The notes: generated by a model from the sequence alone, not told the origin. A DNA stretch of 64,000 nucleotides from Acetobacteraceae bacterium (GCA_947474705.1 CANJJS010000001.1:115721-179720), one strand, 5' to 3'; shown: positions 18,185 through 28,324, counted from the stretch's first letter. Translations and numbers: made by a program.

Positions 18185-19447
18185 CTAACCGCCCTGCGCC
18201 GGGCGGCGGGTGCCGGGGGCCGCCGGGCGGTTCGCGGGGGGACGTGCCGTGGGGGCACCGGCCGGGGCGACGATCGAGACTTTCGTGCCTTCGTTCAGGC
18301 GCGAGGCGCCGTCGACCACGACCCGGTCGCCGGGGGCGATGCCTTCGGCGACGATCGAGGTCTGTTCGTCTTCGTAGCCCATGGTCACGGTCTGGCGGTG
18401 GGCGATGTTGTCCTCGCCGACCGTGTAGACGAAATTCTGGCGAGGACCACGCTGTACAGCGGCCTGGGGGATGACGGTGGCGCCTTCGACGGTTTCGGCG
18501 CGCAGCCGCACCGCGACGAAGCCTCCGGGCCACAGCGTGCCCGCGGCATTCGGAAAGGTCGCCTTTAATTTGATAGTGCCGGTGGTGGGATCGATCTGAT
18601 TGTCCAGCACTGCCAGGGTGCCCCGGTCCAGCGCCGGGCCCCGGCCCATGGCGGCGCCTTGCGCATAGGCCACGACCTCCACCGGTCCGCGCTTCATCGC
18701 GGCGGCCACGCGCGGCAGGCTCTGTTGCGGCAGGCTGAACACGACCGAAATCGGCTGCACCCGGGTCACGACCAGCAGACCCGTGGGATCGGAGCCATGC
18801 ACGATATTGCCCTGATCCACCAGGCGCATGCCAACCCGCCCATCCCAGGGCGCGACGATCGTCGTGTAGCCGAGTTGCGTCCGCGCCGTATCGATCTGCG
18901 CCTGATCTTGGCGGACCAGCGCCTCGAGTTGCGCCACCAGCGCCCGGGAGGTGTCCGCCTGCTGCTGTGTGGCGTAATTGGTCGCGACCAGTTTGCGATA
19001 TCGCTCCAGGTCCAGCCGCGCGTTGGCGAGGTTCGCCTCGTCCAGCGCCTTTTTCGCCAGCGCGTTGTCGAGCGCGGCCTGATACACGCGCGAATCGATC
19101 CGTGCCAGCACGTCGCCCGCCTTCACGTCCTGGCCTTCCTGGAACGCGATTTCCACCAGCGGTCCATCGACCATGGAGCGGATGGTGGCGGTTTGAAACG
19201 CCTGTACGGTGCCGAGTCCGTCCATCCAAACAGCCTTGTCGCGCTTTTCGGCGGGGGCCACGACGACGGGCACGATCTGCGCGGCGTCGCGCCCGCGCGC
19301 CGCTTTGGGTTCCGGCGCCGAGGCGGGCCAAAACCAGATCGCCGCGCCCAGACCGGCGGTCGCCGCGAGCGCCAAGGGGATCCTGACCCAGCTTCCGCGG
19401 CGGCGGACAGGGCGGTCGAGGTCCGATTTCGGGGTTAAGGCGTCCAT
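18185..19447 (-). CDS. RND efflux periplasmic adaptor (membrane-fusion protein, MdtA-like)
   Basis: A 420-residue periplasmic adaptor that links the RND pump to the outer-membrane channel. One N-terminal membrane anchor (residues about 21-45) is followed by a barrel-sandwich domain (MVDGPLVEIAFQEGQDVKAG), an alpha-hairpin rich in Ala/Leu/Gln (residues about 125-185), the second lipoyl half (YTTIVAPWDGRVGMRLVDQG) and a beta-barrel with DPTTGTIKLKATFPN. The tail is Pro/Ala/Arg-rich and probably disordered. It sits between the outer-membrane channel gene and the pump genes, as expected for an adaptor. Confidence 0.92.
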   Translation of the reverse strand: MDALTPKSDLDRPVRRRGSWVRIPLALAATAGLGAAIWFWPASAPEPKAARGRDAAQIVPVVVAPAEKRDKAVWMDGLGTVQAFQTATIRSMVDGPLVEIAFQEGQDVKAGDVLARIDSRVYQAALDNALAKKALDEANLANARLDLERYRKLVATNYATQQQADTSRALVAQLEALVRQDQAQIDTARTQLGYTTIVAPWDGRVGMRLVDQGNIVHGSDPTGLLVVTRVQPISVVFSLPQQSLPRVAAAMKRGPVEVVAYAQGAAMGRGPALDRGTLAVLDNQIDPTTGTIKLKATFPNAAGTLWPGGFVAVRLRAETVEGATVIPQAAVQRGPRQNFVYTVGEDNIAHRQTVTMGYEDEQTSIVAEGIAPGDRVVVDGASRLNEGTKVSIVAPAGAPTARPPANRPAAPGTRRPAQGG

Positions 19448-19486
19448 CCGCGCTCCGTTTTTGCCGCCGTTATGCCCATGCCGCCG

Positions 19487-20992
19487 TTATGCGCCGCCGG
19501 CGGGTAACGCGACACCGCCCTTCAGGCGGCCCGGCGTCAATTCCGGCCGTTCTTCCATCTCACGCCGCCACCCTCCGCCAAGCGCCTTATACACCCCCAC
19601 CAGCGCCTGGGCGCGCGCCAAACGCACCTGCGCGAGCGTGTCCTCGGCGTTGAAAAGCGCCGATTCGGCCGTCAGAACCGACAGCAGATCGGCCGTCCCC
19701 GCCAGCATCTGCGCCCGCGCGATCGTCGCGGCCCGCCGCGCCGTCTCCACCGCGACGCGCTGCAATCCCTCTTGCTCCGACGTGTAACGCCAGGCCGTCA
19801 GCGCGTTATCGACATCGGTGAACGCCTGAACAACCGCCTTCCGGTAATCTGCCAGCAATTCCGCCTGCTGCCCCCGCGCCAGTTCCAGCGCGCCGCGCAG
19901 CGTTCCTCCATCGAAGATGGGGGCGGTCAGGCCCGCCGCAAGGGAGGCGATGAAACCGCCGGGATTGATCAGCGCGTTCAGCGCGGGCGCCTGAAACCCG
20001 GTCGAACCGGTCAGGTTGATCGCCGGGTAAAACGCCGTTCGCGCCACCTTCACGTCGAAGCCGGAGCCCTCCAGCAGCGCCTCGGCGGAGGCGATGTCGG
20101 GACGGCGCCTCAAAAGCTCCGACGGCAGGCCCGGCGCGACGGGCGGCAGGCGCAGCGCGGTCAGGGTGCCCGGACGGACGGAGACGCGTTCCGGCGGCTC
20201 GCCGGTAAGAATGCCAAGCCCGTTGAGCGCCTGTTCGAGCTGATTCTGGAAGTTGGGGATGGTGGCGCGCTCGGTGGCGAGCAAGGTTTCCTGGTTGGCG
20301 ACATCCAGCGCGCTGGCGGTACCCGCCGCCATGCGGGCCCGGACGATGGCCTGGGTTCGCTCGCTATCAGCGACGTTGCTCCTGGCGACGCGGAGGCGGT
20401 CCGCCAGCGCCAGGGCGGTGAACCAAAGGCTGGCGACATTGGCGGTGACGGTCAGGGCGACGGTGCGCTGGTCGAAACGGCTGGCGAGGGCGGCGGCGGC
20501 GGCGGAGTCCTGGCGGGCGCGGTTATGGCCCCAGAAATCGATCTGATACGCGGCGGAAAGGCCGAAGCCGTAGGACCGGCTGTCGATGCTGGCGGTGGTG
20601 CCGGTCCGGCCCCTCGCGCCGCCCGATCCGGTGCCCAGACCGGCGTGTTGCCAGGACCCGGATCCCGTGCCGTTCAACGCGGGCAGCAGCGCCGCGCCGG
20701 CGATCCGCAGCCGCGCGTCGGCCTGCCGCACCCGGGCGATCGCGGCGGCGATGTCGAAATTCTGCCGGCGGGCCTTGGCGATCAACAGGTTCAGTTCGGG
20801 CGAGTTGAAACCCGTCCACCATTCCTCGGCCGGCCATGCGGCCGCGGCACCGGCGCCGCTGGCGCGGAACGCCTCGGGGACATCGGGATTCGGATCGGCG
20901 CGGTCGGGCGCATGGCCGCACCGGGACAAGGTCAGAGCGGCGAAACTCAACCCGCCCCATGCGATGGCGCGTCGCGAGATGAGCGGTTCCAC
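19487..20992 (-). CDS. RND efflux outer-membrane channel, NodT family
   Basis: An outer-membrane efflux channel of the TolC-like NodT group, about 500 residues. Two repeats of the efflux-protein domain are visible. The signal region has a twin-arginine-like start (SRRAIAWGGLS) and ends LSRCG. If C is the lipidated residue, Arg at -1 is unusual for a lipobox. Start choice: the ATG at 21001 lies only one base after its AGGAG. The in-frame GTG at 20990-20992 has proper spacing (10 bases), so I prefer it; the protein then loses three residues. This is the first gene of the efflux operon; the adaptor follows 39 bases later. Confidence 0.9.
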   Translation of the reverse strand: MEPLISRRAIAWGGLSFAALTLSRCGHAPDRADPNPDVPEAFRASGAGAAAAWPAEEWWTGFNSPELNLLIAKARRQNFDIAAAIARVRQADARLRIAGAALLPALNGTGSGSWQHAGLGTGSGGARGRTGTTASIDSRSYGFGLSAAYQIDFWGHNRARQDSAAAAALASRFDQRTVALTVTANVASLWFTALALADRLRVARSNVADSERTQAIVRARMAAGTASALDVANQETLLATERATIPNFQNQLEQALNGLGILTGEPPERVSVRPGTLTALRLPPVAPGLPSELLRRRPDIASAEALLEGSGFDVKVARTAFYPAINLTGSTGFQAPALNALINPGGFIASLAAGLTAPIFDGGTLRGALELARGQQAELLADYRKAVVQAFTDVDNALTAWRYTSEQEGLQRVAVETARRAATIARAQMLAGTADLLSVLTAESALFNAEDTLAQVRLARAQALVGVYKALGGGWRREMEERPELTPGRLKGGVALPAGGA

Positions 20993-21068
20993 GCGAATCA
21001 TTCTCCTGGTTCGGGTGTCGCTGTAGCATACTCCCGCCCGCGGCAGTGGGGCGAAAGGAGACGCGGCG

Positions 21069-21998
21069 TTAACGCCAGCGGCGATGGAACCAGAGCCATT
21101 GTCCCGGATATTCGCGGACCCAGGCCTCGACGATATCGGTCATGGCCTGCGTCGCTTTGGCGACGTCGATCAGTCCCTTGGCGTCGCGGGGCAGGTCGAG
21201 CGGACCCTCGCCATCGATGTCGAAGCCGCCATCCGGCCTGCGGATCACGCGCACCCCGATCACCGGGCAATCGAAATGCCGCGCGAGGCGGGCGACCGCG
21301 GGGTTCGCTTTGCAGCGCCGGCCGAAGAACACGACGTCCACGCCGCGGGAAAAATGCTGATCTGCGAGCATGCCGACATGTTTGCCCGCCTGGAGCGCGG
21401 CGGAGATTTCCAGCGGCGCCTGGCTGCGGGTGCGGATCATCTGGCCCATCGAGGCCGCGCGGATTTTGCCGATTTCGCGTGCCACGACGGCGTTGTTCGG
21501 CATCCGGTAGACGATCGCGGAGGGCATCCCGTAAGTCGGCGGGGCCAGCGCGGCGAGTTCCCAGTTCGCGAGATGGGCGGAGAAGACCAAGGCGGGTTTG
21601 CCGTCGAGGCGGAGTTCCTCGAACAGCGCGATATCGTCGGTTTGCACGCGGCCTGTTCGGGGATTCTCGATGTCGAGGTCCCAGAGTTTCGCCAAATGCA
21701 CGTATTCGCCGACGACGCGTCCCAGATTGTCCCAGGCTTCGCGGAGGCGGGCTTTGTGCCAGGCTGGGTCTTTTTCGGGGAAGGCGGCGGAGATGTTGGC
21801 GAGTCCGGTGCGGTGGATGGGCAGAAGCGGGCCGACGTTCCGCGCGATGGCGCCGCAAAAGGCGGGCGCGCGTTCGGGTCCGAGGCGGCGCAGCAGGGCA
21901 AAGAGCGCCAGGACGAAGCCGCCGCCGATCCAATCGGCGGCGGTTTTCAGCGGGCGGGCCGCGCGGCGCAGAAGATACCGAAAGTAAAGGCTTTTCAC
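21069..21998 (-). CDS. lipid A biosynthesis acyltransferase, LpxL/HtrB family
   Basis: A 309-residue inner-membrane acyltransferase that adds a secondary acyl chain to lipid A on the cytoplasmic face. The H-x4-E catalytic motif is seen in SAHLANWELAALA. Other family blocks are GMLADQHFSRGVDVVFFGR and the C-terminal YPGQWLWFHRRWR. An N-terminal hydrophobic helix (WIGGGFVLALFALL) anchors it. It starts at a GTG (21996-21998) that overlaps the stop of the preceding gene (GTGA), so it is translationally coupled to a reductase gene. That partnership is unusual for lpxL. Confidence 0.88.
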   Translation of the reverse strand: MKSLYFRYLLRRAARPLKTAADWIGGGFVLALFALLRRLGPERAPAFCGAIARNVGPLLPIHRTGLANISAAFPEKDPAWHKARLREAWDNLGRVVGEYVHLAKLWDLDIENPRTGRVQTDDIALFEELRLDGKPALVFSAHLANWELAALAPPTYGMPSAIVYRMPNNAVVAREIGKIRAASMGQMIRTRSQAPLEISAALQAGKHVGMLADQHFSRGVDVVFFGRRCKANPAVARLARHFDCPVIGVRVIRRPDGGFDIDGEGPLDLPRDAKGLIDVAKATQAMTDIVEAWVREYPGQWLWFHRRWR

Positions 21999-23026
21999 AG
22001 CCGGACCAGGATTTTTCCGAAGACGTCGCGGTGCTCCAGCCGTTCGACGCCCAGGCGGAAATCGTCGAGGGGATAGACGGTGTCGATGACGGGACGCACG
22101 CCCGAGGCGATTCGGTCGAGCGAGCGGGCGATGGCGGAGATGGGCGAGCCGAAGGAGCCGATGATTCGGTATTGTTGTTGAAACAACTGCATCAGGTTGA
22201 TGGCGCCGGAGGGGCCGGAGGTGGCGCCGCAGGTGACCAGGCGTCCGCCTCGTTTCATCGACAGCAACGAACCCGCCCATGTGTCGGCGCCGACATGTTC
22301 GAAGACGACATCGACGCCTTTGCGTTTGGTGAGTTTTCGCACCACGCCCTCGAACCGTTCCGTGCGGTAATCGATCGTGTGGTCGGCGCCCAGTTCCTTG
22401 ACCCGCGCGGCTTTTTCGGGGCCGCCGGCGGTGGCGATGACGGTACATCCCAGGGATTTGGCGATTTTGACGGCGATGGTGCCGATGCCGGAGCCGCCGG
22501 CCTGGACCAGGATCGTTTCGCCCGGCTCGAGTTGGGCGTTGTCGAACAGCATGTGCTCGACAGTGGCATAGGCGACGGAGACGCAGGCGGCGTCCTCGGT
22601 GGCCACGTTATCCGGAATTTTGACCAACAGCCGCGCCGGGTGATTGGCAAAATCGCGGGCCCATCCGTCGATGTGGAAGCCTCTGACTCCGGCGACGTTT
22701 TCGCACAGATTTTCGCGGTGGCGGAGGCATTCGCGGCAGGTGCCGCAGACCTGCGCGGAATAGGGGACGACGCGGTCGCCGGGGGCGACGTTGGTCACGC
22801 CATCGCCGATGGAGACGACTTCGCACGCGGCCTCGGCGCCAACGGCAAGAGGATATGCGCGTTTGGCGAAGGCCATGCCTCTGAGGCCCCAGACGTCGAT
22901 GTGGTTCAGGCCGACGGCGAGGACGCGCAACTGGACCTCGCCGGGGCCGGGCGGCGGCGGCGGATCGATGCGGTTGAGGACCAGTTCCTTGTCGGAAACC
23001 AGTTGCAAGGCGCGCATTTGGGTCAT
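21995..23026 (-). CDS. zinc-binding alcohol dehydrogenase / quinone oxidoreductase family protein
   Basis: A 343-residue medium-chain dehydrogenase/reductase. The GroES-like half carries the structural zinc cysteines CGTCRECLRHRENLC, and the Rossmann half has the nucleotide motif VQAGGSGIGTIAVKIAKSLG. The family transfers hydride between NAD(P)H and alcohols, enones or quinones. The substrate is unknown. Its ATG overlaps the stop of the upstream hydratase-like gene (ATGA), and its own stop overlaps the acyltransferase start. The three genes therefore form one coupled operon. A hydratase plus a reductase is common in aromatic or keto-acid breakdown. Confidence 0.88.
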   Translation of the reverse strand: MTQMRALQLVSDKELVLNRIDPPPPPGPGEVQLRVLAVGLNHIDVWGLRGMAFAKRAYPLAVGAEAACEVVSIGDGVTNVAPGDRVVPYSAQVCGTCRECLRHRENLCENVAGVRGFHIDGWARDFANHPARLLVKIPDNVATEDAACVSVAYATVEHMLFDNAQLEPGETILVQAGGSGIGTIAVKIAKSLGCTVIATAGGPEKAARVKELGADHTIDYRTERFEGVVRKLTKRKGVDVVFEHVGADTWAGSLLSMKRGGRLVTCGATSGPSGAINLMQLFQQQYRIIGSFGSPISAIARSLDRIASGVRPVIDTVYPLDDFRLGVERLEHRDVFGKILVRL

Positions 23027-23787
23027 GCCGGGGTCATGGAGGCTTCGACGGCGCCGATGCCGGAAAAGTCGCAGCGGATTTTGTTGCCGGGGAGAATGGG
23101 GAACTGGCGGGTGAAAGAGCCGCTCATGACGATGTCGCCGGCCTTCAGGCCGCGGCCGAAGGCGGCGAGTTTCTCGGAGAGCCAGACCAGCGAGTTCAGC
23201 GGATTGCCAAGCACGGCGTCGCCGGTGCCGGTGGCGGCGGTCTGGCCGTCGATGGTCACGGTGGCCTGGATGGCTTCCAGGTTCGCCGGCAGCGGGACGG
23301 CCTGGCCCAGAATGACGGTCTTCTGCTGGGCGTTGTCGGCCAGCGCCAGCGCGAGTTGCTTTGTGAAGTCGCCTCGGGTCTCGATGATTTCCAGCGACGG
23401 GTGGACTGAGGCCACCGCCGCACGCGCCTGTGCCTGGTCGATCGGGCCGGAGAGGTCGCGTCCCAGCACCAGGCACAACTCGTTCTCGAAGCCGGGCGAA
23501 ATCAGGTCCGATGGCGCGAAGACGTGGCCGGAGGCGCGCGACTCAAGAATGCAGCCGAACACGGGTTCATGCACCTGGAACTGCGCCTGGATGGCCTTCG
23601 ACGTCAGGCCGACTTTCCAGCCGATCTGGCGCTCGCCCTGTGCGAGGCGGCGTTCCATGATCCCGAACAGGACCTGGTAGGCCTGATCGTTGGTCAATTT
23701 GTCGTTCCAGGCGGCGGGAAACCACTCGCCGTGCTGGCGTGCCGCCCAGAAGGAATCGATGGCGGATTGGGCGTCGAAACCGGTCAT
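23023..23787 (-). CDS. 2-keto-4-pentenoate hydratase / fumarylacetoacetate hydrolase-fold protein
   Basis: A 254-residue enzyme of the FAH-fold hydratase group (MhpD-like). The N-half has IGWKVGLTSKAIQAQF. The metal-binding acidic residues are seen in FENELCLVLGRDL (E..E pattern), and the C-half has TGDAVLGNPLNSLVWLSEKL and GDIVMSGSFTRQFPI. Members hydrate 2-oxopent-4-enoate in meta-cleavage pathways, or decarboxylate related 2-oxo acids. No ring-cleavage dioxygenase is adjacent, so the pathway is not established. It is the first gene of the coupled three-gene operon. Confidence 0.85.
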   Translation of the reverse strand: MTGFDAQSAIDSFWAARQHGEWFPAAWNDKLTNDQAYQVLFGIMERRLAQGERQIGWKVGLTSKAIQAQFQVHEPVFGCILESRASGHVFAPSDLISPGFENELCLVLGRDLSGPIDQAQARAAVASVHPSLEIIETRGDFTKQLALALADNAQQKTVILGQAVPLPANLEAIQATVTIDGQTAATGTGDAVLGNPLNSLVWLSEKLAAFGRGLKAGDIVMSGSFTRQFPILPGNKIRCDFSGIGAVEASMTPA

Positions 23788-23854
23788 GATGGGAGTCCCC
23801 GGGTTGGCGATGGGGGAGGGGATAAGGGCCCCGCCGGAAATGGCAAGGCCCGGC

Positions 23855-25084
23855 TCAGCGGGCGTTCACCGAAGCGAGGCGGCGTTCCTCGTCCACGATG
23901 TAGTCGCGGATGACCGGCACGTCGTCGCGCCGGTCCGAGATCAGGATCTGGAACACGAAGTTGGAGCCATGCAGGAAGCCGAGTTCGACGGAGCCCAGGT
24001 AAAAGTCCCAGAGGCGGCAGAAGCGCTCGCCCATCATGGCGACGCCCTCGGCGCGCTTTGCTTCGTAGGCGAGGCGCCAGTCGCGGATGGTCCAGTAGTA
24101 ATGGAGGCGCAGGTTCTCGCAGTCCGCGCACCAGGTGCCCGTGCGTTCCATGGAGGCGAAGACCTCGGAAAGCGCCGGCACATACCCGCCGGGAAACACG
24201 TATTTGCGGATGAACGGCGCGGTCGTCCCAGGCGGCGACATCCGCCCGATGCAATGCACCAGGGCGAACCCGCCCGGTTTGGTCAGGCGCTTGATCGAGG
24301 AGAAATAGGTGTCGAACTCGTCCACCCCGATCGCTTCCATCATCGCGATCGAAACGACCCGGTCGTAGGTCCCGCCCATCTCCCGGTAATCTTTTTCCAG
24401 AAATTCCACCCTATCGGCGACACCCTCGGCAACCGCGCGTTCGCGGGCCACCTTCAATTGTTCCGGCGACAAAGTGACCGAAACGACTTTCACGTCGTAA
24501 TTGCGAGCCAGAAACGTCCCCAGCGCGCCCCAGCCCGAGCCAATTTCCAGAACCGTCATCCCCGGTTCCAGCCGCAGCTTCGCCGCGATATGTCTGAGTT
24601 TATCGATCTGCGCCTGGGCCAGACCCACATCCGGCGACGCATAATACGCACAGGAATACGTCATCGTCTCATCCAGAAACAGGCGATAAAAATCCGGCGG
24701 TACATCGTAATGATACCGGATGTTCTTCGCGGCCAGACCGATGGGATTCCTCTGCTGCGCCCGCCGCAGCGCCCGCCACACCCGCCGTAACATGACCTGC
24801 ACCGGATGCGTTGCCAGCCCCGAACGATTGACCGAAAATAACGAAATCAGATCGAAAATCGCCGAACCGTCTCCCAGCTCCAGCCGGCCATCCATATAGG
24901 CCTCAGGGACCTTCAACTCGGGATTGAAGAAAATCTCCCGCTCCACCTTCTTGTCGGTGAAACGGATCGAAACCTCCGGTCCATTCAACCCCGACCCAAA
25001 CGAATGCCGCACACCCGCATGGTCCGTCACATGCAACCGCCCATTCCGCACAAACTTCGTCAACAAATGCGACAGCATCTTCAT
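23855..25084 (-). CDS. cfa: cyclopropane-fatty-acyl-phospholipid synthase
   Basis: A 409-residue S-adenosylmethionine-dependent enzyme that adds a methylene bridge to unsaturated acyl chains of membrane phospholipids. The SAM-binding loop is VLEIGSGWGALGTFLARN. The family blocks NIRYHYDVPPDFYRLFLD, DETMTYSCAYY and RLWDFYLGSVELGFLHG are all present, so the enzyme looks complete. I chose the ATG at 25082-25084 (MKMLSHLL) with an AGAAG site upstream; a longer reading would run into the palindromic repeat. The enzyme typically rises in stationary phase or acid stress, but no promoter signature is obvious here. Confidence 0.93.
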   Translation of the reverse strand: MKMLSHLLTKFVRNGRLHVTDHAGVRHSFGSGLNGPEVSIRFTDKKVEREIFFNPELKVPEAYMDGRLELGDGSAIFDLISLFSVNRSGLATHPVQVMLRRVWRALRRAQQRNPIGLAAKNIRYHYDVPPDFYRLFLDETMTYSCAYYASPDVGLAQAQIDKLRHIAAKLRLEPGMTVLEIGSGWGALGTFLARNYDVKVVSVTLSPEQLKVARERAVAEGVADRVEFLEKDYREMGGTYDRVVSIAMMEAIGVDEFDTYFSSIKRLTKPGGFALVHCIGRMSPPGTTAPFIRKYVFPGGYVPALSEVFASMERTGTWCADCENLRLHYYWTIRDWRLAYEAKRAEGVAMMGERFCRLWDFYLGSVELGFLHGSNFVFQILISDRRDDVPVIRDYIVDEERRLASVNAR

Positions 25085-25139
25085 CGTGCTTCTCCGGCAG
25101 GATGGGCGGGACGGCGAGGGCGGTATTAATGGAAGCGTT

Positions 25140-25298
25140 GGAGCGCTGCCCCAAAACCTCGCGAGGGCTCTGCCCCTTCGAACCCGGCCAGGCGCTCGCC
25201 CCTGGAACCCCGCCAAAATCGATCGCCGTCCCGAGGACGATCCCCTGGTGGGGCTCGAGGGGGCAAAGCCCGCCGTGGGGTCCGGGGCGAAGCCCCGG
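25140..25298. repeat. long GC-rich palindromic (REP-like) element B
   Basis: Lies between cfa and the CoA-transferase gene. The arms at about 25140-25210 and 25240-25298 are imperfect inverted copies of the same GGGGC...GCCCC mini-stem series as element A, with the same CCCCTGG and CTCGA motifs, and a centre containing ATCGATCG. No coding sequence is present in 25085-25311. Confidence 0.8.
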
Positions 25299-25311
25299 CA
25301 TCGCCACGAAC

Positions 25312-26577
25312 TCAGGCCGCGCGGGCGCCGCCCAGACCGGGGGAGGCCAGCATGCGGGCAACGGTAGCGTCGTCGAAATTCAGCACATCTCGCAGAATTT
25401 CCTCGTTGTGTTCGCCAAGCAGGGGCGAACGGAGGACTTCGGTGACATGTTCCGACATTTTGATCGGGTTACCGACGGTAAGGTAGTTGCCGCGGGTCGG
25501 GTGCGGGACTTCCACGACCGTGCCAGTGGCGCGGAGCGAGGGTTCCTCGGCGATTTCCTTCATCGAGAGGATGGGGCCGCAGGGAATATCGTATTTATTG
25601 AGGATATCCATCGCCTCGAACTTGGTTTTGGTCATGGTCCATTCCTCGATGGTATCGAAGATGGCTTTCAGCTTGTTAAGGCGCGCGGGCGGCTTGGCAT
25701 ATCCCGGGTCGGTTTTCCATTCCGGCTTGCCGATGACGTCGCAGATCGGTTCCCAGACGGGCGCCTGGCAGATGAAATAAATGTAAGCATTGGGGTCGGT
25801 TTCCCAGCCCTTGCACTTCAAAATCCAGCCGGGCTGCCCGCCGCCGGAGGCGTTGCCGGAGCGCGGCACGGTGTCGCCAAAGGGCGTATCCGGATATTGC
25901 GGGAATTCTGTAAGAGGTCCGTGCGCGAGGCGCTGCTGGTCGCGCAGTTTGACGCGGCAGAGATTAAGCACGCCGTCCTGCATCGCGACATCGACCTTCT
26001 GGCCGCGTCCCGTGGCGTGGCGGTGATGCAGCGCGCAAACAATGCCAAGCGCCAGATGCAGGCCGGTGCCGGAATCGCCGATCTGCGCGCCGGTGACCAG
26101 CGGCGGGCCGTCGTCGAAGCCGGTGGTGGAGGCGGCGCCACCGGCGCACTGCGCGACGTTTTCATAGACTTTGCAGTCCTCGTAAGGACCTGGGCCGAAT
26201 CCCTTGATCGACGCCAGGATCATCCGCGGGTTCAGTTCCTGGATACGCTCCCAGGTGAAGCCCATGCGATCCAGCGCGCCGGGAGCGAAATTCTCCACCA
26301 TCACGTCGCAGGATTTCACCAGTTCCTCCAGCACCTTTTTGCCGTCGGGGTTGCGCCCGTCGATGGTGATGGAGCGTTTGTTGTGGTTCAGCATCGTGAA
26401 ATACAGGCTGTCCACGCCTTTGATGTCCTGCAACTGACCGCGGGTGATGTCGCCCGTGCCCGGCCGCTCCACCTTGATCACGTCGGCGCCGAACCAGGCC
26501 AGCAACTGGGTGCAGGTCGGGCCGGACTGGACATGGGTGAAGTCGAGAATGCGGACGCCGTCGAGGGCTTTGCTCAT
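25312..26577 (-). CDS. frc: formyl-CoA:oxalate CoA-transferase
   Basis: A 421-residue class III CoA-transferase. The family start ([25 protein letters not shown]) is followed by [13 protein letters not shown] and the block [19 protein letters not shown], whose Asp is the residue that forms the acyl-enzyme in Frc. It moves CoA from formyl-CoA to oxalate, feeding oxalyl-CoA decarboxylase, whose gene lies 13 bases upstream on the same strand. The pair strongly supports the oxalate assignment over other class III transferases. Confidence 0.92.
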   Translation of the reverse strand: MSKALDGVRILDFTHVQSGPTCTQLLAWFGADVIKVERPGTGDITRGQLQDIKGVDSLYFTMLNHNKRSITIDGRNPDGKKVLEELVKSCDVMVENFAPGALDRMGFTWERIQELNPRMILASIKGFGPGPYEDCKVYENVAQCAGGAASTTGFDDGPPLVTGAQIGDSGTGLHLALGIVCALHHRHATGRGQKVDVAMQDGVLNLCRVKLRDQQRLAHGPLTEFPQYPDTPFGDTVPRSGNASGGGQPGWILKCKGWETDPNAYIYFICQAPVWEPICDVIGKPEWKTDPGYAKPPARLNKLKAIFDTIEEWTMTKTKFEAMDILNKYDIPCGPILSMKEIAEEPSLRATGTVVEVPHPTRGNYLTVGNPIKMSEHVTEVLRSPLLGEHNEEILRDVLNFDDATVARMLASPGLGGARAA

Positions 26578-26590
26578 GATACGGTGCTCC

Positions 26591-28324
26591 TTATTTCTTC
26601 GCCGCCAGGGCGCTTTTGGGATTCAGATTGCCGATATTGCCGCTTTCGGTGCCCGCCTTGGGGTCGATGACGGCGTTGATCAGCGTGGGCCGGCCGGAGG
26701 CCATGGCGGCGTCGACCGCCTGTTTCAGTTCGTCGGGGGTGGTGGCGTTGACGCCGACCCCGCCAAAACCCTCGATCATTTTGTCGTAGCGGGCGCCCGG
26801 CACGAACATGGTGATCGCGGGATCGGTGCCGCCGGACAGGTTGACGCCGTCGCCGCGGTAAATGCCGTCGTTGTTGAACACGACGATGCAGACCGGAAGA
26901 TTGTAACGGCAGATCGTTTCGATCTCCATGCCGGAGAAGCCGAAGGCGCTGTCGCCGACGATCGCCAGAACCGGGTTGCCGGTTTCGACGGTGGCGGCCA
27001 CGGCGAAGCCCATGCCGATGCCCATGACACCCCAGGTTCCCACGTCCAGACGTTTCCGGGGCCGATACATGTCCACCACGCCGCGGGCCTGATCGAGGGT
27101 ATTCGCGCCCTCGTTGACCAGGATCGCCTCGGGGCGTTCCTTGATGACGTCGCGCAGCACGCGCAGCGCGGAATGGTAGTCCATCGGGTTCGAATTTTTG
27201 CCGAGCCGCGTCGCCATCCGCGCGATGTTTGATTCCTTCTTCGCGTTGATGGAGTCCGTCCAGGCGGCCGGTGGCGCCTGCCAGTTATCGCCCATGCCCT
27301 TCAGCAGCGCGGCGACGCAGGACCCGATATCGCCAACCAGCGGCGCGGCGATTTCCACGTTGCTGTCCATCTCGCGCGGCTCGATGTCGATCTGGATGAA
27401 TTTTTTCGAGCCTGGCGCGCCCCACTGCTTGCCCTTGCCATGGCTGAGCAGCCAGTTCAGCCGCGCGCCGATCAGCATGACGACATCGCTTTCCAGCAGC
27501 ACGGTCGATCGTGCCGCGGCCGCGCATTGCGGATGCAGGTCGGGCAGCAGGCCCTTGGCCATACTCATGGGGATGTACGGAATACCGCTCTTTTCGACCA
27601 AGGCGCGGATGTCGTCGTCGGCCTGCGCGTAAGCCGCGCCTTTGCCCAGAATAATCAGCGGCTTTTTCGCCCCGCGAAGAACGTCCAACGCGCGTTCGAC
27701 GGCGGAAGGGCCGGGGATTTGCGCGGGCGCGGGATCGATGACTTTAACAAGCGATTGCGCGCCCGCTTCGGCCGTTATCACCTGACCCAGCAGCTTCGCC
27801 GGCAAATCCAAATAAACGCCACCGGGACGGCCGGAGACCGCCGCGCGGATGGCGCGGGCGATGCCGATGCCGATGTCGGCCGCGTGCAGCACCCGGAACG
27901 AAGCCTTGCACAGGGTCTTCGCGACCGCGAGCTGGTCCATTTCCTCGTAGTCGCCCTGTTGCAGGTCGACGACCTCGCGTTCCGACGAGCCGGAGATCAG
28001 GATCATCGGGAAGCAGTTCGTGGTCGCGTTGGCCAGTGCCACGAGTCCGTTCAAAAAGCCCGGCGCGGAAACGGTCAGGCACACGCCCGGCGCTTTGTTC
28101 AGAAATCCCGCGATGGCGGCGGCGTTGCCCGCGTTCTGTTCGTGCCGGAACGAAATCACCCGCATCCCCGATGCCTGCGCCAGGCGGCCGAGATCGGTGA
28201 TCGGAATCCCGGGAACGGTATAAATATTTTCGATCCCGTTCAGACGCAGCGCGTCGATGACGAGATGAAATCCGTCGGTCATTTCGACCTCGGCTTCGGC
28301 GGTCTGCTCAGACGGCATGGACAT
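26591..28324 (-). CDS. oxc: oxalyl-CoA decarboxylase
   Basis: A 577-residue thiamine-diphosphate enzyme that splits oxalyl-CoA to formyl-CoA and CO2. The catalytic glutamate lies in [19 protein letters not shown], and the cofactor motif is [15 protein letters not shown] running to [12 protein letters not shown]. The N-terminal block [24 protein letters not shown] is typical of Oxc rather than of acetolactate synthase. With frc it forms the oxalate catabolic cycle. The regulator gene lies 62 bases upstream in the same direction. Confidence 0.94.
   Translation of the reverse strand: MSMPSEQTAEAEVEMTDGFHLVIDALRLNGIENIYTVPGIPITDLGRLAQASGMRVISFRHEQNAGNAAAIAGFLNKAPGVCLTVSAPGFLNGLVALANATTNCFPMILISGSSEREVVDLQQGDYEEMDQLAVAKTLCKASFRVLHAADIGIGIARAIRAAVSGRPGGVYLDLPAKLLGQVITAEAGAQSLVKVIDPAPAQIPGPSAVERALDVLRGAKKPLIILGKGAAYAQADDDIRALVEKSGIPYIPMSMAKGLLPDLHPQCAAAARSTVLLESDVVMLIGARLNWLLSHGKGKQWGAPGSKKFIQIDIEPREMDSNVEIAAPLVGDIGSCVAALLKGMGDNWQAPPAAWTDSINAKKESNIARMATRLGKNSNPMDYHSALRVLRDVIKERPEAILVNEGANTLDQARGVVDMYRPRKRLDVGTWGVMGIGMGFAVAATVETGNPVLAIVGDSAFGFSGMEIETICRYNLPVCIVVFNNDGIYRGDGVNLSGGTDPAITMFVPGARYDKMIEGFGGVGVNATTPDELKQAVDAAMASGRPTLINAVIDPKAGTESGNIGNLNPKSALAAKK

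Noticed and set aside
19772..23680. Plus-strand open frame of 1302 aa
   Set aside because: It runs antisense across four well-supported genes (outer-membrane channel, LpxL-like, reductase, hydratase) and has no recognisable domain.
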